DNA of 64,000 nucleotides from Albimonas pacifica (GTDB lineage Bacteria; Pseudomonadota; Alphaproteobacteria; Rhodobacterales; Rhodobacteraceae). A model generated the notes under the pieces. The model searched no databases. It saw only the letters and a program-made list of their open reading frames with translations, and was not told the DNA's origin. This document shows, piece by piece, positions 43,285-51,470 of the stretch. The DNA is taken from positions 514,406 to 578,405 of the forward strand of contig NZ_FOQH01000005.1 in assembly GCF_900113695.1 (NCBI RefSeq), given 5' to 3'. A program made the position numbers and the translations under genes. How positions within the stretch are numbered: the stretch's first letter is position 1; every line of letters begins with the position of its first letter.

Positions 43285-44308
43285 ACTGACCGCGCTCGCG
43301 CTCGCCGCCCTGATCGCGACGCCCGCCGCCGCCCAGATGGGCCTGGGCCGCGAGGCCACGCCAGAGGAGGTCGCCGCCTGGGACATCGACGTGCGCCCCG
43401 ACGGCCTGGGCCTGCCGGAGGGCTCGGGCGACGTGGCGACGGGCGAGGGCCTCTATGTCGAGAAATGCGCCGTCTGCCACGGCGACTTCGGCGAGGCGGT
43501 CGGCCGCTGGCCGGTGCTGGCGGGGGGCGAGGGCACGCTCGACCGCAAGGACCCGGTGAAGACGGTGGGCAGCTACTGGCCCTATCTCTCGACGGTCTGG
43601 GACTACGTCCACCGCGCCATGCCCTTCACCGAAGGGCGCAGCCTGACCGGCGACGAGACCTACGCGATCACCGCCTACCTGCTCTATCTCAACGACCTGG
43701 TGGACGAGGACTTCGAGTTGTCGCGCGAGACGTTCCTCGAGGTCGAGATGCCCAACGCGGACGGGTTCTTCGTCGACGACCGCGACGCGGTGGAGGTCGC
43801 CGAGTTCTCGAAGCCGCCGTGCATGAGCGCGTGCAAGGCCGAGACGACGGTCACCCGACATGCGACCGTGATCGACGTGACGCCCGACGACGACGGGGCC
43901 GAGACCTCGGAGACGGAGGCGCCGGTCGAGACCGCCGCCGTGCCGGCCCCGGCCGCAGCCGCGCCGGAGGCCCCCGCCGGGCCGGACCCGGAGCTGGTCG
44001 CGGCCGGCGAGAAGGTCTTCGCCAAGTGCAAGGCCTGCCACCAGGTCGGCGAGGGCGCCCAGAACCGCACCGGCCCGATCCTGAACGGCACGGTCGGCGC
44101 GCCCGCGGCCCATATCGACGGGTTCAAGTACTCCAGGGCGATGACGGAGGCCGCGGAAGGCGGCCTGGTCTGGACCGAAGAGACGCTCGACGCGTTCCTG
44201 GAAAAGCCCAAGGCGGTGATCCCCAGAACCAAGATGAGCTTCGCCGGCCTGCGCAAGGCCGAGGATCGCGAGGCGATCATCGCCTACCTCCAGAGCCTGG
44301 GGGACTGA
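43268..44308 (+). CDS. soxD: Diheme cytochrome subunit SoxD
   Basis: A 346-residue secreted cytochrome with a signal peptide (cleavage near AAAQ) and two heme sites, CAVCH (67-71) and CKACH (254-258), separated by an Ala/Pro/Glu-rich linker (about 210-240). The C-terminal half is a cytochrome c class I domain with PRTKMSFAG as Met-ligand loop. It takes electrons from SoxC. ATG 43268 is preferred over the TTG at 43262; GGGAGGG precedes it. Confidence 0.94.
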   Translation: MSRFPELTALALAALIATPAAAQMGLGREATPEEVAAWDIDVRPDGLGLPEGSGDVATGEGLYVEKCAVCHGDFGEAVGRWPVLAGGEGTLDRKDPVKTVGSYWPYLSTVWDYVHRAMPFTEGRSLTGDETYAITAYLLYLNDLVDEDFELSRETFLEVEMPNADGFFVDDRDAVEVAEFSKPPCMSACKAETTVTRHATVIDVTPDDDGAETSETEAPVETAAVPAPAAAAPEAPAGPDPELVAAGEKVFAKCKACHQVGEGAQNRTGPILNGTVGAPAAHIDGFKYSRAMTEAAEGGLVWTEETLDAFLEKPKAVIPRTKMSFAGLRKAEDREAIIAYLQSLGD

Positions 44309-44312
44309 TCCG

Positions 44313-45647
44313 ATGGGCCGCGGTCGTCCCACCCGGCGCGCGCGGCCCCCCGTCGCCTCGCCCGGCGCAGGCCCGACCGGCCCCGGCGTCTCGCGGCGCC
44401 AGGCGCTCGGGTTGCTGACGGCCGCGGGGGCGGCGCTGCTCGCCCCCGCGGTTTTCGCCCCCGCCCTCGCCCAGGCGCGGCCCCGGGTGGTGGTGATCGG
44501 CGGCGGCCCGGGCGGAGCGACCGCCGCGAGGCGGCTGGCGGGCGCCTGCGAGGTGACGCTGGTCGAGCCGAACCCGATCTACCGCTCCTGCTTCTTCTCC
44601 AACCTCGCGATCGGCGGCCATGTGCCGTTCGAGGCGCTGGCCCATGGCTACGACGCCGTCGCGGCCGCGGGCGTGCGGATGGCGCCGCTGCGGGCGACGG
44701 ACGTCGACCCCGACGCCCGCCGCGTGACGCTGGAGGGGGGGGAGGCGCTGGACTACGACCGGCTGGTGCTGGCGCCGGGGATCGCCTACGTGCCCGACGG
44801 GCTGCCGGGCTGGTCGCCGCGGGACGAGGCCGCGATCCCCTCGGCCTATCTCACCGGCGGCGATCCGCGGGCGATCCGCGACCAGGCGCTGGCGTTGCCC
44901 GAGGGGGGGACCTGGTGCCTGGTGGCGCCGCCCGACCCCTCGCGCTGCCCGCCCGCGCCCTACGAGCGGGCCTCGATGGTCGCGTCGCTGCTGAAGGCGC
45001 GGAACCCGACCGCGAAGATCCTGATCGTGGATCCCAAGCCCCGCTACGCCAAGCAGGCGCTGTTCGAAGAGGGCTGGCAGGTCCACTACACCGGCATGAT
45101 CGACCGGCTGGGCCCCGACTTCGGGGCGGACCGGCTCGAGATCCGGCCGGGCGGGATGCAGGTGGTCGTCGACGGCGACGCCGAGGACGTCGACGCCTGC
45201 AACGTGATCCCGCCCCAGCAGGCCGGCGCGATCTGCTTCGCGGCCGGCGTGACCGACGCCTCCGGCTGGGCGCCGGTCGAGGCGACGGGCCTGCGCTCGA
45301 CCCTTCAGCCCTTCATCCATGTGGTGGGGGATTCCGCCGCCACCGGCGCGATCCCCAAGGCCGCCTCCGCCGCGGCCTCGGAGGGGCAGGTCGCGGCCGC
45401 CGCGATCCTGCACGAACTGGACCTCGGCCCCGAGCCGACGCCGCGTTACCGCAGCGCCTGCTGGTCCTCGATCGCCGAGGGCGACGCCGTGGCCGAGGAG
45501 ACCGAGTTCGCCCCCGGGCCCGACGGGCGGCTCGCCGCCGTCTCCCACCGCATCTCCCAGACCGGGGAGAGCGCGGACGTTCGTCGCGCCAACTGGGCGG
45601 ACGCCTTCGCCTGGTATGCGGACCTGACCGCCGACGTCTTCGGCTGA
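44313..45647 (+). CDS. soxF: SoxF, flavocytochrome c sulfide dehydrogenase flavoprotein
   Basis: A 444-residue FAD protein of the FccB family with a Tat signal (SRRQALGLL). VIGGGPGG binds FAD. By comparison with FccB, Cys93 (IYRSCFFSNL) is the expected covalent FAD attachment site, and Cys212 (RCPPAPYERA) with the Cys of RSACWSS near residue 389 form the active disulfide. Sulfide oxidation is the expected activity. The usual cytochrome partner gene soxE is absent between soxD and soxF (4-nt gap), so the electron acceptor must be encoded elsewhere or differ. Confidence 0.92.
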   Translation: MGRGRPTRRARPPVASPGAGPTGPGVSRRQALGLLTAAGAALLAPAVFAPALAQARPRVVVIGGGPGGATAARRLAGACEVTLVEPNPIYRSCFFSNLAIGGHVPFEALAHGYDAVAAAGVRMAPLRATDVDPDARRVTLEGGEALDYDRLVLAPGIAYVPDGLPGWSPRDEAAIPSAYLTGGDPRAIRDQALALPEGGTWCLVAPPDPSRCPPAPYERASMVASLLKARNPTAKILIVDPKPRYAKQALFEEGWQVHYTGMIDRLGPDFGADRLEIRPGGMQVVVDGDAEDVDACNVIPPQQAGAICFAAGVTDASGWAPVEATGLRSTLQPFIHVVGDSAATGAIPKAASAAASEGQVAAAAILHELDLGPEPTPRYRSACWSSIAEGDAVAEETEFAPGPDGRLAAVSHRISQTGESADVRRANWADAFAWYADLTADVFG

Positions 45648-45664
45648 CCCCTGCGGAGCCTCCC

Positions 45665-46564
45665 ATGCGCCTCACCCGCCGCCGCCTGCTGACCGCCGCC
45701 GCCGCCGCCGCCATGGCCCTGCCGCGCCGCGCCTGGACGGCGACCACGCTGGAAGGCGGGGGGATGCGGCTCGACACGCTGTCCGACGGGCGGCTGGAGC
45801 TGCCGCCCTCCTTCCTCTTCGGGACCCTGCCGGAGGCGGAGGCGGCCGAGGTGATGGCCCGCCACGGCCTGTCGCCCGACGCGCCGTTGATCGCGCCCTG
45901 CAACGTCACGCTGCTGCGCAGCGAGGACCGCACGGCGCTGTTCGACGTCGGCGCCGGCCCGGACTTCCAGCCCACCGCCGGAGAGCTGCCGGCGGCGCTC
46001 GACGCGCTGGGCGTGGCGCCGGAGAAGATCACCGACGTGATCTTCACCCACGGCCACCCCGATCACCTGTGGGGCCTGCTCGACGAATTCGACGAGCCGC
46101 TGTTCCCCGAGGCCGCTCTGTGGATGGGCGGGACCGAGTTCGACTACTGGACCGACCCCGCCACGGCCGGGAGCATCGGCGAGGCGCGGCTCGCCTTCTA
46201 CGCCGGGGCCAGCCGCCGGCTGGAGGCGGTCGCGGACCGGATGCGGCGGATCGCGGACGGCGACGTCCCCCTGCCGGGCGTGACCGCGCGGCTGACGCCG
46301 GGCCATACGCCCGGGCACATGGCCTTCGACCTCGGCCAGGCGCTGCTGGTCGGGGACTGCATCGGCAACGGGCATGTGGCCTTCTCGGACCCCGCGATGG
46401 CGTTGGGGTCCGACCAGGCGCCGCAGGAGGCGGCGGAGACGCGCGCGAAGCTGATGGCGGAGCTGGCGGCCTCGGGCCAGGCGCTGATCGGGTTCCATCT
46501 GCCCGAGGGCGGCATCGGCACGGTGCGGACCGAGGGGCAGGGCTACCGGTTCGCGCCCGCCTGA
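45665..46564 (+). CDS. soxH: SoxH, metallo-beta-lactamase-fold hydrolase
   Basis: A 299-residue secreted metallo-beta-lactamase-fold protein with an RR signal (TRRRLLTAAA). The zinc motif is THGHPDH (His129, His131, Asp133, His134), followed by TPGHTPGH and LVGDCIGNGH. SoxH is found at the end of Paracoccus-type sox clusters and is not essential for thiosulfate oxidation there; its substrate is unknown. Its 3' end overlaps the convergent YeeE/YedE gene by 22 nt. Confidence 0.88.
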   Translation: MRLTRRRLLTAAAAAAMALPRRAWTATTLEGGGMRLDTLSDGRLELPPSFLFGTLPEAEAAEVMARHGLSPDAPLIAPCNVTLLRSEDRTALFDVGAGPDFQPTAGELPAALDALGVAPEKITDVIFTHGHPDHLWGLLDEFDEPLFPEAALWMGGTEFDYWTDPATAGSIGEARLAFYAGASRRLEAVADRMRRIADGDVPLPGVTARLTPGHTPGHMAFDLGQALLVGDCIGNGHVAFSDPAMALGSDQAPQEAAETRAKLMAELAASGQALIGFHLPEGGIGTVRTEGQGYRFAPA

Positions 46565-47613
46565 GCCGCGCCGCGCTGGTCGAGCAGAAGATCCGTCGCC
46601 ATCGCGCCCGCCCACATCGCGACCAGCGCAAGCCAGGAGGTGGCGGCGAAGACCGAGCCGCCGGTGACCCCGGCGCCGATGGCGCAGCCCCCCGCCAGCA
46701 TCGCCCCGAAGCCCATCAGCACCGCGCCGATCATCGAGCGCTGCATCTGGCTCTCGGCATGGAAGCCCTGGAAGCGCAGCTCTCCGGCCCACCCCGCGGC
46801 GCAGAAGGCCCCCAGGAACACGCCCGGGACCAGGCCGATGTCGAAGCCGAGCTCCGGCGACGGTTCGAGGAAGAACATCAGGGTGTTGGCCGAGGGGCCC
46901 GAGAAGGTGACCGAGGTGACGGAGACCGGATCGAAGGCCATCTGCGCCAGAGCCGAGGTCGCCACCCAGCCCAGCGCGACCGAGAACCCCACGCCCGCGC
47001 CGAACACCAGGATCCGCGGCCCCACCCGGTTGCGCCGCGCGAGCGCCAGGGCCAGCGCCGCGAAGCCGAGCCCCAGGGCCAGCCCGCCCCAGTCCGGGAC
47101 GCCCAGGCCCGCCAGCAGGTCGACGTTGCGCCCGCCCGGCGTGATCGAGAGCCGCGCGATCGCGTCGCGCGCCGGCGCCAGCCAGCCATGCAGCGACATC
47201 TGCGCGGCCACCGCGAAGATCAGCCCCGAGACCACCGCCCGCAGGTTGCCCGTCGCCGCCAGCACCAGCAGCCGGCCCGAACAGCCCCGCGCCAGCACCA
47301 TGCCGACCCCGAACAGGAGGCCGCCGACGACGGCGCCGCTCCACGACCCCGGCACGGCCAGGATGCGCGCGTCCTCGGGGCGGAACAGGCCCGCGAGGCG
47401 CGCGGCCTGAACCCAGACCAGAGCGGTGGAGACCGTGAGCAGCCAGACGGTGACGCGCTCGCCCATCCGGCCGCGGGCGAACTCGACGGTCGCTGCGCGC
47501 AGGCAGAAGGCCGACCGCTGCGCGGCCACGCCGAAGACCACGCCGGTCAGCAGCCCCAGGATCGCCGCCGCCGGGCCGTCGCCGAGCCGGTCGAGAATGT
47601 CGCTCATCATCAT
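46543..47613 (-). CDS. YeeE/YedE family sulfur transporter
   Basis: A membrane protein of about 356 residues with roughly ten helices. Conserved cysteines occur in QRSAFCLRA (Cys37), LARGCSGRL and LAGGCAIGAG, the three-Cys pattern of the TsuA/YeeE thiosulfate uptake family. It is convergent with and overlaps soxH. Together with the gene at 34540 it brackets the sox cluster. Three consecutive Met codons (47605-47613) make the exact start uncertain, and no good SD is visible. A palindrome lies directly upstream. Confidence 0.85.
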   Translation of the reverse strand: MMMSDILDRLGDGPAAAILGLLTGVVFGVAAQRSAFCLRAATVEFARGRMGERVTVWLLTVSTALVWVQAARLAGLFRPEDARILAVPGSWSGAVVGGLLFGVGMVLARGCSGRLLVLAATGNLRAVVSGLIFAVAAQMSLHGWLAPARDAIARLSITPGGRNVDLLAGLGVPDWGGLALGLGFAALALALARRNRVGPRILVFGAGVGFSVALGWVATSALAQMAFDPVSVTSVTFSGPSANTLMFFLEPSPELGFDIGLVPGVFLGAFCAAGWAGELRFQGFHAESQMQRSMIGAVLMGFGAMLAGGCAIGAGVTGGSVFAATSWLALVAMWAGAMATDLLLDQRGAAQAGANR

Positions 47614-47616
47614 GAT

Positions 47617-47633
47617 CCGTGAATATCTCACGG
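47617..47633. promoter_or_regulatory. Candidate operator upstream of YeeE/YedE gene
   Basis: CCGTGA-ATATC-TCACGG, a perfect inverted repeat of 6-bp arms starting 4 bp before the first start codon of the transporter. Its A+T centre stands out from the surrounding DNA. Binding by SoxR or another sulfur-responsive repressor is possible. Confidence 0.4.
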
Positions 47634-47702
47634 GACCCGACGCGGCGTTGATCCGGATCAAGCCGGGGGCGCGGCGGCCCCCGGCGAGGTCCCGGGGGCG
47701 CC

Positions 47703-48812
47703 TCAGGCGGAGGCGGCCTGCACCTCGTCCCAGGTGGGGTAGTCGGTGTAGCCGACCGGGCCGGGGGTGTAGAACGTCTTGCGGTCGTAGGGGTTGAGCG
47801 GCAGGTCCTCGGCGAAGCGCCGGGGCAGGTCGGGGTTGGCGATGAAGTGCCGCCCGAAGGCCACCATGTCGGCGTGGCCCTGCTGCAGGATCTCCTCCGC
47901 CCCGTCGCGCCCGAAGCCGCCGGCGGCGATGTAGGGGCCGTCGAACAGCGGCCGCAGGCGGATCGCGGCGTTGGCGGCCTCGCCCTCGCGGTGACGCCCG
48001 CCGGGCAGGGTGCGCGGCTCGATCACGTGCAGATAGGCCAGCCCCCGGCCGGCGAGGCCGCGCACCACGTGCTCATGCAGCGCCCAGGGGTCGCTGTCGT
48101 GGATGCCGCCGTGGATGTTGTGGGGCGAGAGGCGGATGCCCACCCGATCCGCCCCGCAGGCGGCGACCAGCGCCTCCAGCGCCTCGAACAGGAAGCGCGA
48201 GCGGTTCTCCAGCGGGCCGCCGTAGGCGTCGGTGCGGATGTTGGCCCCGTCCTGCAGGAACTGGTCGATCAGGTAGCCGTTGGCGGCGTGAAGCTCGACC
48301 CCGTCGAAGCCGGCCTCGAGCGCGCGGGCGGCGGCGCGGCCGTAGGCCTCGACGATGCCGGGGATCTCGTCCGCCTCCAGCGCGCGGGGCGGGGCGAAGT
48401 CGGTCACGCCGGACGGGGTGCGCACCTGGCCGGTGGCCTGGATGGCGGAGGGGGCGACGGGATCCTCGCCCGCCGGCTGCAGGTCGGGGTGGGACTGGCG
48501 CCCGACGTGCCAGAGCTGCGCGAAGATCCGCCCGCCCGCATCGTGGACGGCGGCGGCGGCGGGCTTCCAGGCCTCGACCTGCGCGTCGCTCCACAGGCCC
48601 GGCGTGTCCGGCGTGCCGCGGCCCTGGGGCTGGATGAGCGTCGCCTCCGACACGATCAGCCCCGCCGAGGCGCGCTGGCGGTAGTGCTCGGCGATCAGCG
48701 CCGTCGGCACGCCGTCCGACGTCGCGCGCGAGCGGGTCAGCGGCGCCATGACCAGGCGGTTGGCGAGCGTGTAGGGGCCGAGCTGAACCGGCGAGAGCAG
48801 GCGAAGCGGCAT
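47703..48812 (-). CDS. NADH:flavin oxidoreductase, old yellow enzyme family
   Basis: A 369-residue FMN-dependent ene-reductase. Typical segments are NRLVMAPLTRSRA near the N-terminus, QLWHVGRQSHP, the substrate-binding ELHAANGYLIDQFLQDG (His-Asn pair of the HxxN type), and the phosphate-binding AAGGFGRDGAEE and MVAFGRHFIANPDLP. It reduces electrophilic alkenes, nitro compounds or similar. Its neighbours do not reveal a physiological substrate. It is a single-gene unit, divergent from the SnoaL-like gene. Confidence 0.92.
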   Translation of the reverse strand: MPLRLLSPVQLGPYTLANRLVMAPLTRSRATSDGVPTALIAEHYRQRASAGLIVSEATLIQPQGRGTPDTPGLWSDAQVEAWKPAAAAVHDAGGRIFAQLWHVGRQSHPDLQPAGEDPVAPSAIQATGQVRTPSGVTDFAPPRALEADEIPGIVEAYGRAAARALEAGFDGVELHAANGYLIDQFLQDGANIRTDAYGGPLENRSRFLFEALEALVAACGADRVGIRLSPHNIHGGIHDSDPWALHEHVVRGLAGRGLAYLHVIEPRTLPGGRHREGEAANAAIRLRPLFDGPYIAAGGFGRDGAEEILQQGHADMVAFGRHFIANPDLPRRFAEDLPLNPYDRKTFYTPGPVGYTDYPTWDEVQAASA

Positions 48813-48956
48813 GGAGTCCTCCCAGGATCGACCGGTCGGCCGGCAAGGCCGCGGTTTTGCGCGACGCTAGCGAGCCCGCGCGCCCCTGTCGATCCGCCTT
48901 GCCCCGGGCGGCCCCGCCGTCGTTCCATCGCCCGACAAAGACACTGGGAGGACCCG

Positions 48957-49475
48957 ATGCCCGACCGCGACTTCGATCGCCTGCTCGCCCGCTTCACCGC
49001 CGCCGCCGAGAGCGGCGACGGCGCGCGTTTCGCCGCCTGCTTCACCGAGGACGCGGTCTACCACGACTACATCTACGGCCCCCACCGCGGCCGCGCCTCC
49101 ATCGCCCACATGATGCAGGACCTGTTCCACCGCGACGCGGCCGACTATCGGTGGGAGATGTTCGACGGCCTGCGCGTGGGCGACCTCGGCTACGCGTGGT
49201 CGCTGTCGAGCTTCACCTCGACGATCCCCGAATACGCCGGCAAGCGGGTGGTGATCGACGGCATGTCGCGCTTCGTGCTGAAGGGCGACCTGGTGGCGGA
49301 GTATTTCGAATCCGTGAACGGCGGCGTCGCCATGGCCCAGCTCGGCGTCGAGCCCGCGCGGATGGCCGGCGTCATGCGCCGCTGGTCCGGCTGGCTGCAG
49401 GAGCGGCCGGAGACGCAGGCCTATCTCGCCAGCCCCGCGGGCGCCCGGGCGGAGCGGCTGCTGGCCGGGGACTGA
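48957..49475 (+). CDS. SnoaL-like/NTF2-fold protein
   Basis: A 172-residue cytosolic protein of the nuclear transport factor 2-like fold, seen in the start DRLLARFTAAAESGDGARFAACFTEDAVYHD and the later DGMSRFVLKGDLVAEYFESVNGG segments. Members include polyketide cyclases, ketosteroid isomerases and proteins of unknown role. GGGAGGA (48946-48952) is a strong SD for ATG 48957. It is divergent from the old yellow enzyme, with a gap of about 145 bp. No specific function can be assigned. Confidence 0.8.
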   Translation: MPDRDFDRLLARFTAAAESGDGARFAACFTEDAVYHDYIYGPHRGRASIAHMMQDLFHRDAADYRWEMFDGLRVGDLGYAWSLSSFTSTIPEYAGKRVVIDGMSRFVLKGDLVAEYFESVNGGVAMAQLGVEPARMAGVMRRWSGWLQERPETQAYLASPAGARAERLLAGD

Positions 49476-49654
49476 GGGCGGCCGGGGCAGAGCGCGGCTG
49501 GATGAGAGGGAATCCCTTGGCATCGGCCCGGCGCCGCTTCTAAGCTGGCGGCGGCGGTTCGACCTTCGGGTCGGCCGCGCGCGGCGTCCCTGCGGGGACG
49601 GCGCCGCCCGGCGCTCCGGCCGGGGCCGGCGCATCCCGACCCGCCGAAGGCGAA
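49476..49654. other. Gap between SnoaL-like gene and structured array
   Basis: About 180 bp of GC-rich sequence with short self-complementary segments. No gene is seen. On the minus strand it lies immediately downstream of the last structured unit. Confidence 0.5.
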
Positions 49655-49904
49655 GCGGGCCTCGCATTCGCGAGACCCGCCGGCGCCTGCCCTTGGCTGT
49701 CTTTCCGAGGCTGCGCCTTCGGCGGCGAGGGATCCGCCGAGTCCGTTTCTCCGGCACGCTACACTACGCACGATCTCGGCGTGGCTCCTGCACGTCTCGA
49801 TCCGCCGCCCCGAACGGTGGGGAACGCCATTTACGAGTATTAAGATATAGTTGATGGGCCCCCTGCAAAATCCTCCGAAATCGTGAGGGGTGAGATCGCA
49901 AGCC
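49655..49904 (-). ncRNA. Structured tandem unit U1, candidate sRNA
   Basis: First of three homologous units. It holds a hairpin at 49655-49680 (GCGGG-C-CTCGC / GCGAG-A-CCCGC around ATTC), a weaker CCCC/GGGG hairpin near 49808-49822, an A+T-rich block with TTAATAC on the minus strand (about 49828-49852) and a conserved end block reading GGCTTGCGATCTCACC then TTTCGGAGGATTT on the minus strand. The C.A mismatch in the hairpin becomes a G.U pair in a minus-strand transcript. No promoter was firmly identified. Confidence 0.5.
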
Positions 49905-50039
49905 ATTGAAAAAACTTGGATGCATATCGTCGAGCGGCGGCAAAGCGGCTGAGAACAGAGTCCGGCGGCGGCGACGGGAGGCGAGTCGAGTCGGGGCGAG
50001 TCGGGGGGCCTGCGCCGAGGCGGCGGCCCCAAAGCAGAC

Positions 50040-50288
50040 GGCGGACCCCGCTGCGCGGGATCCGCCGTTTCTTCGCCTGCACAAGGACTTGGCCGATGCG
50101 ACGTCGCCGCCGCAAGGGGCCTCCGGGAGGATCGGCCCACGCTACGCCGTCGCCGGAGGAGGCACGCCCCCGGCTCCTGGCCGTCACCCCCGGAGCGGTG
50201 ACAGATACGCTAAATACAAGTATTAAGTTATCGTTAACGCGGCGCCGGCGAAATCCTCGAAAACGGTGAGGATCGCCCGTCCAAGCCC
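50040..50288 (-). ncRNA. Structured tandem unit U2, candidate sRNA
   Basis: Second unit. The hairpin GGCGGA-C-CCCGC / GCGGG-A-TCCGCC (50040-50066) has compensatory changes relative to U1 and U3 at two pairs while keeping the same C.A (minus-strand G.U) position. A second hairpin, GTCACC/GGTGAC (50183-50202), the A+T-rich TTAATAC block and the GGCTTG ... TTTCGAGGATTTCG block follow in the same order. GTTTCTT after the hairpin on the plus strand also resembles a terminator, so the transcribed strand needs testing. Confidence 0.5.
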
Positions 50289-50406
50289 TTGATATTCCTG
50301 GGACGCCCCCCGGGCGCCGTCTGCGCTCCGCGCGTTTGTCCGTTTTTCGGCGCTCGGAGGAAAGACCCGGGGGAATCAGGGGGATGCGGGATGCCGGAAC
50401 GACGAC

Positions 50407-50635
50407 GGCGGGCCTCGCGCTCGCGAGACCCGCCGCAGGATCGTGTCGTCGCCGCGCTGGGGCTGCGGCGGGCTCCGGGAACCTGGCCTACGCTACGCTC
50501 GGTACGGGGCTGGGGGCCCGTGCCGCGGTCACCGCTCCCGGAGCAGTGGAGGCTACGCTACTACATTAACGAATGTAAGGATGTCGGCGGCCCCCCGGCA
50601 TCCTCCGAAACTGCGAGCGGCGCCAGGCCAAGCGA
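50407..50635 (-). ncRNA. Structured tandem unit U3, candidate sRNA
   Basis: Third unit. Hairpin GGCGGG-C-CTCGC / GCGAG-A-CCCGCC at 50407-50434, second hairpin CACCGCTC/GAGCAGTG near 50529-50547 (again with one C.A that becomes G.U on the minus strand), an A+T-rich block TTACATTCGTTAATGTA on the minus strand, and the end block TTTCGGAGGATGCC. Spacing from U2 is 367 bp and from U2 to U1 385 bp. Confidence 0.5.
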
Positions 50636-50714
50636 CTGATGTCGTTCCGGAACCGTCCCGGAGCCGGCAGGCCCCTCCCGGCCGGCGATTGCAGGGGCGG
50701 CGCGATTCGAGCTA

Positions 50715-50729
50715 GAACATAAAGAGAAC
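50715..50729 (+). promoter_or_regulatory. LexA box
   Basis: GAAC-N7-GAAC (GAAC at 50715-50718 and 50726-50729), the alphaproteobacterial SOS operator, 16 bp before the ATG of the ImuA-like gene. DNA-damage induction is therefore expected. Confidence 0.8.
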
Positions 50730-50744
50730 GAACCGGAGCCGCCC

Positions 50745-51470
50745 ATGTCCCGCGATCCTCTGCGCGCCCTGCTGGGGGCCGAGCGTCGACCGCGTCCCGC
50801 GCTGTCGCTGGCCGAGCCGCGGGAGGGGGCGGCGGGCGCCGAGGCGGCGGCGCTGGCGCTGGGGCGCGCGCATGAGGTCTGCGGGCCGTCGGCGGCGGTC
50901 TTCGCGGCGATGGCGGCGGCGCGGCTGGCGGCGCAGGCCGGGCCGGGGCCGGTGCTGTGGATCCGCGGGCCGCGGGCCGAGGGGGCGACGAACCCCGACG
51001 GGCTGGCGCGCTTCCTCGACCCCGCGCGCCTGGTGCTGGCGACGCCGCGCCGGCCCGAGGACGCGCTGTGGTGCGCCGAGGAGGCGTTGCGCGCCGGCGC
51101 CGCGGGGCTGGCGGTGGTCGAGCTGCCGGCGCCCCCGGGCCTGACCCCGGTGCGCCGGCTGCACCTGGCGGCCGAGGCCGGCGCGGCGCCGGCGGCGGGG
51201 CAGGGCGCGCCGCCGCCGCTGGCGTTGCTGCTGACCCCCGATCCCGGCGGCGCGCAGGGGGTGGAGACCCGCTGGCGCATGTCCCCCGCCGCCTCGCGCC
51301 CCGGCCCGGGCGGGCGGCCCGAGCCCTGCTGGCGGCTGGAGCTTCTGCGCGCCCGCATGGTGCGCCCGCGCCGCTGGCTGGTCGCCTGGACGGAGGGCGC
51401 GCCCCACGGCGCGCTCGACCTCCAGCCCGAGCCCCCCGCCGCCCGGCGATCCGGCCTCGTGTCGGCCTGA
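50745..51470 (+). CDS. ImuA-like SOS-response protein
   Basis: A 241-residue Ala/Pro-rich protein resembling the RecA-like ImuA family that accompanies the mutagenic polymerases ImuB and DnaE2. Supporting features are the segment VLWIRGPRAEG followed by LARFLDPARLVLATPRRPEDALWCAEEALRAG in the order seen in ImuA, and a perfect LexA box 16 bp upstream. The nucleotide-binding loop is degenerate, as in other ImuA proteins. imuB and dnaE2 do not follow; the next 650 bp hold no recognisable gene, so this copy looks detached from its operon. The family call rests on pattern, not alignment. Confidence 0.7.
   Translation: MSRDPLRALLGAERRPRPALSLAEPREGAAGAEAAALALGRAHEVCGPSAAVFAAMAAARLAAQAGPGPVLWIRGPRAEGATNPDGLARFLDPARLVLATPRRPEDALWCAEEALRAGAAGLAVVELPAPPGLTPVRRLHLAAEAGAAPAAGQGAPPPLALLLTPDPGGAQGVETRWRMSPAASRPGPGGRPEPCWRLELLRARMVRPRRWLVAWTEGAPHGALDLQPEPPAARRSGLVSA

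Noticed and set aside
43284..44313. soxE between soxD and soxF
   Set aside because: The only gene in this interval is the diheme soxD with its sulfane-dehydrogenase-type layout, and a 4-nt gap separates it from soxF.
49421..50187. Minus-strand ORFs across the tandem units
   Set aside because: Similar peptide fragments occur in different frames of each unit and are broken by stops. RNA or DNA structure explains the conservation better.
49655..50635. CRISPR array for the three tandem units
   Set aside because: The units are about 250 nt long, diverged, spaced 367-385 bp, and have no uniform short repeats, spacers or cas genes.
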